DNA of 34,531 nucleotides from a virus, in the IMG/VR virus record IMGVR_UViG_3300031787_000461, positions 1 through 34,531 of that record; one strand, given 5' to 3'. Within the stretch, counting starts at the first letter, position 1. Each line of letters starts with the position of its first letter. The translations under genes were made by a program, and so were the position numbers. The notes below the pieces were generated by a model. The model was not told the origin of the DNA. It ran no database searches and worked only from the letters and a program-made list of their open reading frames with translations. Below are positions 6,388 to 12,334 of this stretch, piece after piece.

Positions 6388-6464
6388 AAAAAAGCCCTCA
6401 GATTTGCGGGAGTCCGTACACCCCCACGCCTCTTCGGGCAATAAGTTTTAACTGCAAAGTACGG
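6388..6464 (-). ncRNA. Structured GC-rich leader RNA, possible attenuator
   Basis: In minus-strand RNA the segment 6429-6406 folds as a hairpin (GCG, bulged T, GGGG with CTCCCGC, one G-T wobble). Its loop holds GTACGG (6419-6414), which is exactly complementary to CCGTAC upstream (6464-6459) and could form a pseudoknot. GCCC (6439-6436) can pair with GGGC (6397-6394), and six T follow at 6393-6388, only six bases before the ATG at 6382. The parts resemble a terminator with a competing or stabilising pseudoknot. The high GC content stands out from its surroundings. No known riboswitch class was recognised. Confidence 0.5.
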
Positions 6465-6474
6465 TTTGCATCGA

Positions 6475-6482
6475 CAAATATA
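6475..6482 (-). promoter_or_regulatory. Leftward Bacteroidota -7 element (TATATTTG)
   Basis: On the minus strand TATATTTG matches TAnnTTTG. No clear -33 TTG is seen at the right spacing. It overlaps the upstream gene's stop and would start a transcript near 6470 that carries the structured leader, then the replication protein, the 79-aa protein and dnaB. Confidence 0.5.
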
Positions 6483-6695
6483 CTATTTATCCTTTACTAT
6501 CCTAAAAACCACATCTCTATTATTGTGTTTAAATTTCCTCTTTAGTAATGGGTTAAGTGATTTCTTTATTGAGTCTTGTGTTATTCTTGTATTCCTTGCT
6601 GCATGAGCTAAAGATTTAAACAATACTTCACTTTTGTCGTCAACATAAATCATCCTCACTGGTACTGAGTTCTCTAATCCTGCAATCTCCATCAT
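6483..6695 (-). CDS. Small NUMOD1-like DNA-binding protein (70 aa)
   Basis: The protein has 70 residues and starts at one of two adjacent ATG codons. The segment EVLFKSLAHAARNTRITQDSIKKSLNP has the layout of the NUMOD1-type helix-turn-helix (K/S-x-x-x-A-A followed by a helix). It is followed by a basic tail, RKFKHNNRDVVFRIVK. In endonucleases this module contacts DNA; here it stands alone, so it may be a small regulator. Its ATG overlaps the stop of the upstream 38-aa membrane peptide gene. Confidence 0.65.
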   Translation of the reverse strand: MMEIAGLENSVPVRMIYVDDKSEVLFKSLAHAARNTRITQDSIKKSLNPLLKRKFKHNNRDVVFRIVKDK

Positions 6696-6808
6696 ATATT
6701 CTTGAATTTACTAATTATGGTTAATGTTACAAATAGCAATATTGCTAGTGGTATAGATATTATTACAAACTTTGTAAGCTCGTATATAAATATTATCGTT
6801 TGTTTCAT
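6692..6808 (-). CDS. Single-span membrane peptide (38 aa)
   Basis: ATG at 6808, TGA at 6692. The product is MKQTIIFIYELTKF followed by a hydrophobic helix (VIISIPLAILLFVTLTII) and a basic end SKFKNI. Its stop overlaps the ATG of the next gene, which is typical of coupled phage genes. A terminator for the preceding block lies just upstream (6820-6883). The function is unknown. Confidence 0.5.
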   Translation of the reverse strand: MKQTIIFIYELTKFVIISIPLAILLFVTLTIISKFKNI

Positions 6809-6819
6809 GTTTGTAGTTT

Positions 6820-6883
6820 AAAAAACCACCCCAAGTTTTTTATAAATTACTATCAGGTTATTAATATTGGTATCTTGAGGTGG
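6820..6883 (-). terminator. Leftward terminator with long loop
   Basis: On the minus strand CCACCTCAAG (6883-6874) pairs along ten positions with CTTGGGGTGG (6835-6826), with one U-G wobble. A T6 run follows (6825-6820). The loop is unusually long at 38 bases. It lies between the gene at 6894-7358 and the 38-aa peptide gene, so it may separate two leftward transcripts. Confidence 0.65.
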
Positions 6884-6893
6884 TGGAGGATTT

Positions 6894-7358
6894 TTATTTC
6901 TTTAAGCTAATCTTAAAGGTTGTTGTACTTATTCTAGGTGCTGGGTGGACCATCTCTCCTGATTCAGGATCAACCATAGCCATAGGCAATGTTCTAAGCA
7001 TCTTTTCCCTTTCCTTTAAAGCAAACTTTAATGACTCTATTTCTTCATTCATTTTGCTCCAAGTATAGTCTTGGTCATAGATATACTTAACACCTGATTC
7101 AAACTTAGCCATTTCGCTTCCTAAGACCTCAGCCTTGCCTCCAGGATACTTACTAAGCTCATCTAGTACTAACTCCTTTAAATCGGCTCTAATGCCTTCT
7201 AAAAGCTGTACAACAGCCTCTGACTTAACAAGTAGTTCTAATGGTGACTCACCAGTCTGCGTAAAGTGATCTACTATCTGCGACTTGATTAACTCAATAG
7301 CAAATTTGTTCGGTTCTATAGAACTAAGTTCTACTTTTGGTAATAATGTTAAATTCAT
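6894..7358 (-). CDS. Hypothetical protein next to the annealing protein (154 aa)
   Basis: The protein has 154 residues and opens with MNLTLLPKVELSSIEPNKFA. Long helices at about 20-70 and 95-125 suggest an elongated, partly coiled-coil protein. Its stretch SGVKYIYDQDYTWSKMNEEIESLK is characteristic of small phage proteins found beside recombination genes. It starts 1 bp after the stop of the annealing protein gene, so the two are expressed together. It may be a partner in recombination, but no catalytic motif is visible. It is the last gene before the terminator at 6820-6883. Confidence 0.75.
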   Translation of the reverse strand: MNLTLLPKVELSSIEPNKFAIELIKSQIVDHFTQTGESPLELLVKSEAVVQLLEGIRADLKELVLDELSKYPGGKAEVLGSEMAKFESGVKYIYDQDYTWSKMNEEIESLKFALKEREKMLRTLPMAMVDPESGEMVHPAPRISTTTFKISLKK

Positions 7359-7359
7359 T

Positions 7360-8037
7360 TTATTTTAGGTTTTCTTTTTTCATTTTTAATACCTTCATCA
7401 ATGTTTCATCAGAATCAAATGATTGCTTGTAAGTAAAGTATGTGTCAGTTAATTGCTTAACCTTAGTACATTTAGCTACCTCCATCATTATTTCTTCTCT
7501 TGTAGGCTCATCTTCTAAGATTTCAGCTACAACTGTCTGTACTGGCTTAGAGGTTTTTTTTGGCTCTTCATGTACAAAGTCCATCTCTTCAGCAGGTGTC
7601 GCCTCGAATCCAGCCGCCTTCATCAACCATGCTAACTGATTACGAAATGCTTTACCTACTGCTCTAGTTTGTGCCATAGATAAGATAGCATACTCATCAA
7701 AGAATTTTTTGCTACCCTCTTTGTTAGAGCATATTGCTATACCTACTGACACTAACTTATTGTCTTGGTACGATCTAACTTCACAAGTAGCCATGTACTT
7801 AACCTCTGTTTCACTTGATAGGTCTTGTACACTTGTAATGATAGGGAATAAGCCTAGAGAAGCTCCTGCCATCTGCCAGGCTTCTACGTTACAATAGTCC
7901 TTACCCTTAATGTTAGATACTAAGTGTGCATCCTTTACAAAGCGTTTAAGCTCGTTAGATAAAGAAAGCATTGAGTCCTTGTTGACCATTTGGTAACTAG
8001 GTGCTTGAATTTGGGTGTTAGTTGTTTGCAGTTCCAT
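7360..8037 (-). CDS. Probable single-strand annealing recombination protein
   Basis: The protein has 225 residues. The core covers about 25-152: KGKDYCNVEAWQMAGASLGL, then strands with ICSNKEGSKK, then EYAILSMAQTRAVGKAFRNQ and GFEATPAEEMD. The segment SMAQTRAxxKAxR...W...GxxATPAEEM recurs in phage annealing proteins of the Rad52/ERF type, which bind ssDNA and pair complementary strands. The C-terminal third (about 160-225) is acidic, then helical and basic, as in proteins that contact an SSB or nuclease. It sits beside a hypothetical partner (6894-7358) and in the same unit as a VRR-NUC nuclease. I could not fix the exact superfamily. Confidence 0.6.
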   Translation of the reverse strand: MELQTTNTQIQAPSYQMVNKDSMLSLSNELKRFVKDAHLVSNIKGKDYCNVEAWQMAGASLGLFPIITSVQDLSSETEVKYMATCEVRSYQDNKLVSVGIAICSNKEGSKKFFDEYAILSMAQTRAVGKAFRNQLAWLMKAAGFEATPAEEMDFVHEEPKKTSKPVQTVVAEILEDEPTREEIMMEVAKCTKVKQLTDTYFTYKQSFDSDETLMKVLKMKKENLK

Positions 8038-8215
8038 GTGTTAATTGATTTTGTTGTGTAAAAAAAGTTGCTTTTCTAATTGGATATTGTTCCCACATTT
8101 TAACTATAGCCTCCATAGTTTCAAAACTTGATTGGCTGTAGCTCATGTTGTGGATGATTTTTGCGACAAAGATTCTTTTGTCTGTTTCGTTTAAGTGTGC
8201 GAATGATGATAGCAT
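8018..8215 (-). CDS. Hypothetical protein (65 aa)
   Basis: This 65-residue protein starts MLSSFAHLNETDKRIFVAKI. It is mainly helical, with an aromatic middle (METMEAIVKMWEQYPI-like arrangement near residues 33-46) and a polar tail. Its 3' end overlaps the annealing protein gene by 20 bp, pointing to coupled expression. Family not recognised. Confidence 0.65.
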   Translation of the reverse strand: MLSSFAHLNETDKRIFVAKIIHNMSYSQSSFETMEAIVKMWEQYPIRKATFFTQQNQLTHGTANN

Positions 8216-8220
8216 AATGT

Positions 8221-8595
8221 TTAGTTTAATGTTAAAATATTTAGTTTTTTGTTGTTTGTATGTAATCCTAATGTTTGTTGTACCTCTTGAAACTGAGTTT
8301 TATAAAACTTGATGCATTCTATATCGTTTTGGAATGTCATGATTCCATGTATGATTGTAGTATGATCTCTGTCAAAAGCTTGACCTATCTCCTTTAACGT
8401 CATCGAAAAATAACGTCTAAAAATAAAGTAGCACATATTCCTAGCAAAAACTAATTGCTTACTTCTGTTTGGCGTAAGTACTTTTAGTCTATCAGCTTTC
8501 ATGACATCACATACCGTTCTTATAACTTGCTCAAATCTTATCTCTCTGTGTTTTAGTCCTGGCATAACGTAATAGCTTATTTCTGATGCTCCCAT
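8221..8595 (-). CDS. DnaA domain IV-like DNA-binding protein
   Basis: The protein has 124 residues. Residues 44-90 match the DNA-binding domain IV of DnaA: RSKQLVFARNMCYFIFRRY, then the helix-turn-helix MTLKEIGQAFDRDHTTIIHG, including the RDHTTIIHG signature at 76-84 that reads the DnaA box. The AAA+ ATPase domain of true DnaA is absent, so it cannot open an origin alone. It may bind DnaA boxes in phage or host DNA to direct or block initiation. It overlaps the HTH gene upstream by 19 bp and precedes the recombination block. Confidence 0.88.
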   Translation of the reverse strand: MGASEISYYVMPGLKHREIRFEQVIRTVCDVMKADRLKVLTPNRSKQLVFARNMCYFIFRRYFSMTLKEIGQAFDRDHTTIIHGIMTFQNDIECIKFYKTQFQEVQQTLGLHTNNKKLNILTLN

Positions 8596-8774
8596 ATTTG
8601 GTTTTTAAGTAATTCAAGTTTTTTGTCATAGAATGTTTTGATTAACTCGGTCATCTCGTAATCATTGTTTTTAAGTCTTGTTTCTATTACATAACGACTA
8701 TAGCCTGTTATTTCCATAATCTTCTTCATGTCGCCATACTTAAATAGGCTTTTGTAATCTGTAATCTCTAGCAT
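8577..8774 (-). CDS. Small HTH protein (65 aa)
   Basis: The protein has 65 residues. KYGDMKKIMEITGYSRYVIETRL reads as a helix-turn-helix with the turn at TGYS, close in style to the HTH of small phage regulators in Bacteroidota. The C-terminal helix MTELIKTFYDKKLELLKNQI could mediate dimerisation. It overlaps genes on both sides (7 bp and 19 bp), so it is part of the polycistronic early message. Likely DNA-binding; target unknown. Confidence 0.7.
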   Translation of the reverse strand: MLEITDYKSLFKYGDMKKIMEITGYSRYVIETRLKNNDYEMTELIKTFYDKKLELLKNQIWEHQK

Positions 8775-9007
8775 TTGTTTGTGTTTTTAAAGTGATTGAT
8801 ATGTCTGTCTATTCCTTGAACTGCTGCATCTAAAGAAGCGTAATAACTTGCTCTCCAGTAATACCATTTGCCATGTAGGATTTGGTTATCCCATGTTATA
8901 AACATCCCTTTATAGGTGTATTGTTTTGACATTCTTCCGTTACTGTTTACATAGGTAAACTCTTCTTTGATACCTTTTTTCTTTTGTTCTAGGGTTAGTT
9001 TCAGCAT
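8768..9007 (-). CDS. Hypothetical protein (79 aa)
   Basis: The protein has 79 residues. An antiparallel strand pattern (YTYKGMFITWDNQILHGKWYYWRASYY) is followed by a helix (LDAAVQGIDRHINHF). The ITWDNQI...KWYYWRASYY..LDAAVxGIDRHI layout resembles a small family seen in Bacteroidota phages, with no known function. It starts 11 bp after the stop of the gene at 9019-9225 and overlaps the HTH gene downstream by 7 bp. Confidence 0.7.
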   Translation of the reverse strand: MLKLTLEQKKKGIKEEFTYVNSNGRMSKQYTYKGMFITWDNQILHGKWYYWRASYYASLDAAVQGIDRHINHFKNTNKC

Positions 9008-9018
9008 TGGTTTAGTTT

Positions 9019-9225
9019 TTACTCTTGCGAGGGTTTTTGATAGATTTTTGTTTCTAATACTTCTGTTATCCTTAATGGGATACCATTACTTAGCTTTTCA
9101 AAGATGGCGTAAGCTTCATCCTTATCCTTGTTAAATGATCCACTAATGATGATACCCTCTTGCTTTGTGTAGTACATTGTACTACCTAAAATTAAGTCTG
9201 TGTCTTGTACAAATTCGAATTTCAT
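9019..9225 (-). CDS. Hypothetical protein (68 aa)
   Basis: The protein has 68 residues and starts MKFEFVQDTDLILGSTMYYT. It has two or three beta strands, a helix (DKDEAYAIFEKLSNG), and a last strand (ITEVLETKIYQ), so it is probably a compact one-domain protein. I recall similar short proteins in Bacteroidota phages, but no role is known. It belongs to the leftward message, 18 bp downstream of the zinc-binding peptide gene. Confidence 0.7.
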   Translation of the reverse strand: MKFEFVQDTDLILGSTMYYTKQEGIIISGSFNKDKDEAYAIFEKLSNGIPLRITEVLETKIYQKPSQE

Positions 9226-9243
9226 GTTTGTTTGTTTTATTGT

Positions 9244-9360
9244 TTAATTATTGGTTTCTTCTTCTTCATCCTCTTCCCAATCGCAATGTTCTAAGCAGTC
9301 AGGACAAATATCTATTTCAGGATAATTGGTATGTGCTCCACAGCAAGTTGAGAATGGCAT
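9244..9360 (-). CDS. Small zinc-knuckle protein (38 aa)
   Basis: ATG at 9360, TAA at 9244. The product starts MPFSTCCGAHTNYPEIDICP and continues DCLEHCDWEEDEEEE. Two Cys pairs (CC..CPDC) and a further Cys form a probable zinc-binding site, followed by a very acidic tail. Short phage proteins with an STCCGA...D.CxDCxEHC pattern are familiar to me from Bacteroidota phages. Its start overlaps the upstream stop by one base. It may be a protein-protein or nucleic-acid adaptor. Confidence 0.75.
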   Translation of the reverse strand: MPFSTCCGAHTNYPEIDICPDCLEHCDWEEDEEEETNN

Positions 9361-9557
9361 TACTTATTAAGTTTTTGGAGTCTAGTAAAGTAGGTTTTTG
9401 AATCACCAATCTTAACCTGGCTCATGTTCCTTTCGTATTCTACAGGATGAATGCAGGTTTTTGTCTGATGGTTGTAATAGGCTTGTTCGCCTTTGTCGAT
9501 GATTGTGCCAGTAATACCGCACTTCATCTGGTAGCTGAGTGTAATTAATTCGTGCAT
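9360..9557 (-). CDS. Hypothetical protein (65 aa)
   Basis: This 65-residue protein starts MHELITLSYQMKCGITGTII. The CGITGTIIDKGEQAYYNHQTKTCIHP segment has two Cys flanking strand-like sequence, resembling a small zinc- or strand-based fold. Basic C-terminus. It is coupled to the zinc-knuckle gene by a one-base stop-start overlap. The 82 bases upstream carry no gene; they include T-rich leader sequence and a TTTTTGGATA element shared with the methyltransferase leader. Confidence 0.65.
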   Translation of the reverse strand: MHELITLSYQMKCGITGTIIDKGEQAYYNHQTKTCIHPVEYERNMSQVKIGDSKTYFTRLQKLNK

Positions 9558-9638
9558 AGGTTTTTTGTTTTGTTTATAATTGTTTTGTAAAATTAGTAGT
9601 TTTTTGGATATCTTTAGAAGTTTTTTGCTAATATTTTG

Positions 9639-10256
9639 TTAAATGATGCAAGACTTTAGTATCTCATAACAAAGGTCTTCTGGTATTTTACTTCTCTCGT
9701 ATGAACCCTTAAGTCCTTGTGTGCCAGTTTTTGATCCTCTGGGTGCAGCTACATGACATGGGTCGCCATTTTTACACATTGGTCTTGGAATCCATTTTGT
9801 ACTGTTAGTCCAAATGTCTGTTGGTTTCATCCTTGTATCTCCATATTGACAATATGTAACGCCTTGTCTTGGAAGATCCTTCATTATAGGCATCTTTCTA
9901 AGCATTCCTCTTGGATTTTCTATAAAAAAATAGGTAGGGTTAAAATGCTCAATAATTTCAAGGGTTTTTTGCACCAGTTTAAGACCAAAGTCTGCTCTGG
10001 GGTTTTTGGGGATGTAATCATCTCCAACTTTAGTCCAGTTTTTGCCTATTGCTGCCACACTGAAAGCAGTGCAAGGGCAAGACGCCCAAATAATATCAGG
10101 CTTAAAAGGGATTTTTGTTACGTCAAATTCTAAGATGTCGGTAACATAATCAATGCCACCAAATTGCTCAATGTCGCTTGAGTAAACATTAAAGGAAAGT
10201 TTTTGTGCAACTTTTCCAATGGATCTACTTCCAGCGAATAATTCAAGTACATTCAT
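9639..10256 (-). CDS. DNA cytosine-C5 methyltransferase, short form
   Basis: The protein has 205 residues. Motif I LELFAGSRSIG (4-14) binds S-adenosylmethionine. Motif IV SCPCTAFS (59-66) holds the probable catalytic Cys62, and motif VI appears as ENPRG (113-117). C5-methyltransferases are usually over 300 residues because of a target recognition region; here little room remains (about 120-205). The protein may therefore read a simple target or need a partner. No restriction endonuclease gene is beside it, so the likely role is protecting phage DNA from host cutting, by inference. Upstream lie A/C-rich repeats and an operator-like palindrome. Confidence 0.88.
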   Translation of the reverse strand: MNVLELFAGSRSIGKVAQKLSFNVYSSDIEQFGGIDYVTDILEFDVTKIPFKPDIIWASCPCTAFSVAAIGKNWTKVGDDYIPKNPRADFGLKLVQKTLEIIEHFNPTYFFIENPRGMLRKMPIMKDLPRQGVTYCQYGDTRMKPTDIWTNSTKWIPRPMCKNGDPCHVAAPRGSKTGTQGLKGSYERSKIPEDLCYEILKSCII

Positions 10257-10268
10257 AAAAGATTTTTG

Positions 10269-10318
10269 TGGGGTTTTTGGATAGGGTTTTTGTTAGGTTT
10301 TTATGGGGTTTTTGGATA
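10269..10318. repeat. 15-bp direct repeats in the methyltransferase leader
   Basis: TGGGGTTTTTGGATA occurs identically at 10269-10283 and 10304-10318, 35 bp apart, with partial copies of GGTTTTT between. A shorter match, TTTTTGGATA, lies at 9601-9610 upstream of another leftward gene. On the minus strand the leader reads as repeated AAAAACC units ending 12 bases before the ATG. These may be regulator-binding sites or leader elements affecting translation. Confidence 0.6.
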
Positions 10319-10371
10319 TGCAACTGAAAAAAGGTTACAATAGCTAAAAATTGCTTTTTAACTAACATATC

Positions 10372-10395
10372 TTACCAATATGGTAAAAATACCAT
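10372..10395. promoter_or_regulatory. Operator-like nested palindromes
   Basis: TTACCA (10372-10377) pairs with TGGTAA (10381-10386). ATGGTA (10380-10385) also pairs with TACCAT (10390-10395). Three TACCA or TGGTA half-sites thus sit about 9 bp apart in the 239-base space between the methyltransferase and the 59-aa gene. The layout suits a dimeric repressor or a switch between two hairpins; no protein is assigned. Confidence 0.45.
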
Positions 10396-10495
10396 TTAAA
10401 GCCGATTTATAGCCTCAAATTTGCCTTTTAAATATTGTTTAGGGTATAAATCTTAAACGCAAGTTGCTTGCCTTATTTAGGCTAAAATTAACTAA

Positions 10496-10675
10496 TTATA
10501 AGATTCTCCAATTATATAACTTTAATTCATTGTCATTTTGCACAGACATCGAATAAAAAGTTCCAACAATGCCAAAGTATAGTTTGCCATTTATAAGCAT
10601 TAACTTTTTTGTATTGCATACACTTACAACCTCATAACCGCTATTGATAGCGTTTAAAATCTCTGTTTTGTTCAT
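10496..10675 (-). CDS. Hypothetical protein (59 aa)
   Basis: The start is placed at ATG 10675 (MNKTEILNAINSGYEVVSVC). A longer reading to 10729 runs through a tRNA-like structure and is rejected. The 59-residue product has a short N-terminal helix and beta strands (KLMLINGKLYFGIVGTFYS), which suggests a small compact domain. It was not recognised. It is followed by a 239-base stretch with no gene. Confidence 0.6.
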   Translation of the reverse strand: MNKTEILNAINSGYEVVSVCNTKKLMLINGKLYFGIVGTFYSMSVQNDNELKLYNWRIL

Positions 10676-10693
10676 TGTTTTTGTTTTTGGTTT

Positions 10694-10742
10694 GCTCCTT
10701 TGTGGGATTCGAACCCATAAACCTACCATTTAGGCAAAGGAA
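10694..10742 (-). other. tRNA-like element lacking an anticodon arm
   Basis: On the minus strand TTCCTTT (10742-10736) pairs with AAAGGAG (10701-10695), one T-G wobble. A D-arm follows: GCCT, loop AAATGGT, AGGT. TTTA then leads directly into a T-arm TGGG-TTCGAAT-CCCA whose loop is the exact canonical TTCGAAT. The base after the acceptor stem is C, and no CCA is encoded. The anticodon arm is missing, so it cannot decode. It lies between two genes and could be an RNase P or RNase Z processing signal, a decayed tRNA, or a relic attachment site. No integrase is present. Confidence 0.6.
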
Positions 10743-10749
10743 GGGGGCT

Positions 10750-11109
10750 TTAATAATCTTGTAGAATCGAGTTAATTGCCTCTATCAGTTCCGCTTTTGT
10801 TATTGGTTGCTGCCCTTCTTCGTCAGCGTCCCAGCTACCGTTCCAGTCTAAAGAATAAGCTAACTCTATCAATTCATTTCTGTTTAAATCATTTAAATTT
10901 ATTTTATTTAAATCTATATTTTGAAAAACTTGATTACTAAAAACGTCTATCAGTTGCGTCTTAATATCATCTATCAAATATTGTTGATATGGTGAAATAT
11001 CTCCGCTTGATGTTTTATACTTTTTATGTAAAGTGTTAAAAATTGCTTCAATAGATTTATCTAATAATTTAGTAGCTTCTAATTTTATACTTGACTTTAA
11101 TGGTTTCAT
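10750..11109 (-). CDS. Hypothetical acidic protein (119 aa)
   Basis: The protein has 119 residues. Helical N-terminal half (KLEATKLLDKSIEAIFNTLHKK), then an Asn/Leu-rich stretch (NKINLNDLNRNELIELAYSL) and an acidic turn (WNGSWDADEEGQQ) before a last helix. The NELIELA...ITKAELIEAI pair resembles helix repeats like those in SAP or Rho-N type domains, but I am not confident. It ends 8 bases before the tRNA-like element and starts 6 bases after the next gene upstream. Confidence 0.65.
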   Translation of the reverse strand: MKPLKSSIKLEATKLLDKSIEAIFNTLHKKYKTSSGDISPYQQYLIDDIKTQLIDVFSNQVFQNIDLNKINLNDLNRNELIELAYSLDWNGSWDADEEGQQPITKAELIEAINSILQDY

Positions 11110-11115
11110 TTTATT

Positions 11116-11424
11116 TTAGTTTTGTATTGTTATAAATTCGCCATCCCATTTGATGCCGTTTAGATACCATTCTTTTTGCTTTTGTTGTATTCTAACATTA
11201 GGCAATGCATTTAGCCTTTCTTTTGTTGTTCTGCTTTTCCAACCTGCATTTGTTATCTGAATCGTTTTGCTCCCGATTCTCTTTTGTGCTATTAGATTAT
11301 CGAATAGATACAACTCGGTGCGAGGGTCTCCGAAATTAGCGTTTACTATTACTTGCGTGTTTGTTTGCTTTATTGGGTCATCATTTAAAAAAGCGTTGAT
11401 TGTGTTTTGAGTGATTTTTCTCAT
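11116..11424 (-). CDS. Hypothetical protein with TTKERLN motif (102 aa)
   Basis: The protein has 102 residues: an N-terminal helix (TQNTINAFLNDDP), then beta strands (TELYLFDNLIAQKRIGSKTIQITNAGW), the segment SRTTKERLNALPNV, and closing strands (EWYLNGIKWDGEFITI). I recall this plan (L..NxIA, ITNAGWxSxTTKERLN, WYLNGxxWDG) as a recurring uncharacterised phage domain. Its likely neighbours are other small early proteins. No catalytic residues stand out. Confidence 0.7.
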   Translation of the reverse strand: MRKITQNTINAFLNDDPIKQTNTQVIVNANFGDPRTELYLFDNLIAQKRIGSKTIQITNAGWKSRTTKERLNALPNVRIQQKQKEWYLNGIKWDGEFITIQN

Positions 11425-11434
11425 TGTGTTTAAT

Positions 11435-11896
11435 TTATTTGATTTTTAAGTTGGTGATGTGTTCGTATTTATTATAAAGTTCAATGATTGCCTTTTCTTT
11501 GTTTTCTGCTATTACCTTTGTAGTTACAAAGTGGGTTTTGCCGATTGCTCCTAATAGTCGACCATTAAACGAAAAATAAAAAGTTTGTTTTGTTTCATCC
11601 ATTAGCTCGGCAATAGATTCCGCCAATGCTTGTTTGCTGTTAGATGTAAAGACAATACCGCCCCCATAATGTTTGGCTTTGTATCTTTTGCCTCCAATTG
11701 TTCGGGCTTTTCTAATGGCAATCTCATACTCATAATGAGTTGAAAAATTAAAAGGTGTGCAAGTTTTAGACAAAAGCCACGCCTCCGCCTTATCTTGTTT
11801 TGTTATGAAGTTAAGAAAGTGGACAACGTAACGGGAATTACCATCGTTGTCACAATCAACTCTTGTGATTTCAAAATCTGTTTGTGTTTGTGTCAT
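11435..11896 (-). CDS. Hypothetical protein (153 aa)
   Basis: The start is set at ATG 11896 (MTQTQTDFEITRVDCDNDGN). A longer frame to 11959 would overlap the well-formed gene at 11916-12095 and is less likely. The protein is alpha-beta, with YVVHFLNF, a basic middle (GGKRYKAKHYGGGIVFTSNS) followed by a helix (ALAESIAELMDET), and an ending KEKAIIELYNKYEHI. The early leaders here share the TTAA-CACA-ATGACA style. Function unknown. Confidence 0.65.
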   Translation of the reverse strand: MTQTQTDFEITRVDCDNDGNSRYVVHFLNFITKQDKAEAWLLSKTCTPFNFSTHYEYEIAIRKARTIGGKRYKAKHYGGGIVFTSNSKQALAESIAELMDETKQTFYFSFNGRLLGAIGKTHFVTTKVIAENKEKAIIELYNKYEHITNLKIK

Positions 11897-11915
11897 TGTG
11901 TTAAGTTTAAAAGGT

Positions 11916-12095
11916 TTATTGGTTGTTATATTCGTTTTGATAATATTCAGCCGTTTCAATTATTTTGTATATTAGTTCCTCATCTGTTAAGTAAACTAAT
12001 TCCGAGCTGTCAAACTCATCTGTTTGTAAAGCCTCTAATTTTTCGACTAAAAAACGTCTTGATATTGTTTCTGTTTGTGTTGTTGTGTTTGTCAT
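11916..12095 (-). CDS. Small hypothetical protein (59 aa)
   Basis: ATG at 12095, TAA at 11916. The product starts MTNTTTQTETISRRFLVEKL and is acidic and helical thereafter (EALQTDEFDSSELVYLTDEE). The Thr-rich opening resembles the next gene downstream (MTQTQTD). It lies 11 bases after the gene at 12107-12334 and fills a gap of 211 bases. It was not recognised. Confidence 0.55.
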   Translation of the reverse strand: MTNTTTQTETISRRFLVEKLEALQTDEFDSSELVYLTDEELIYKIIETAEYYQNEYNNQ

Positions 12096-12106
12096 TGAGT
12101 TTAGTT

Positions 12107-12334
12107 TTATTTGTTTAATTTGTTATTTTCTAAGTAGGCTTCTATTTTATCTAATATGTTATTAAATTCATCTTGTACAAAATCAGTATAAATCATATCA
12201 CCATTTTCGCATTGCTGCCAAATCGGTTGCGATGTGTGTTCGTATGTATGCTGTATAAATAACTCGGCTAATTCACAGCTCAATTCATTGATGTAAAATG
12301 TAGCCTTTGGCGTTGCGTCTAAAATGTTTTGCAT
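12107..12334 (-). CDS. Hypothetical acidic protein (75 aa)
   Basis: The protein has 75 residues: MQNILDATPKATFYINELSC followed by helices (ELAELFIQHTYEHT, then EFNNILDKIEAYLENN). Acidic and soluble, of the small anti-restriction or regulator size class common in early phage regions. No diagnostic motif is present. Confidence 0.6.
   Translation of the reverse strand: MQNILDATPKATFYINELSCELAELFIQHTYEHTSQPIWQQCENGDMIYTDFVQDEFNNILDKIEAYLENNKLNK

Noticed and set aside
6880-7068. Rightward frames opposite early genes (for example 6880-7068, 7442-7639, 9753-10133)
   Set aside because: They are antisense shadows of well-supported leftward genes, with Cys/Ser/Ile-rich unnatural composition and no leader features.
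8140-8165. DnaA box (TGTGGATGA on the plus strand)
   Set aside because: It is a partial match to TGTGGATAA within a coding gene, and I noticed no cluster of further copies. One near match by chance is expected.
10675-10729. N-terminal extension of the 59-aa protein (reading from ATG 10729)
   Set aside because: The extra residues are a translation of the tRNA-like D and T arms. The ATG at 10675 has an A-rich leader and gives a sensible protein start.
10694-10742. Functional attP site for integration at a tRNA gene
   Set aside because: No integrase, excisionase or CI-like repressor is recognisable anywhere in the circle. The element also has 5' acceptor and D-arm parts, more than a usual attP needs. 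It is kept only as an alternative.
11897-11959. Longer start (ATG 11959) for the 153-aa protein
   Set aside because: It would overlap most of the end of the gene at 11916-12095. The ATG at 11896 lies 19 bases after that gene's stop, with the same leader style as its neighbours.
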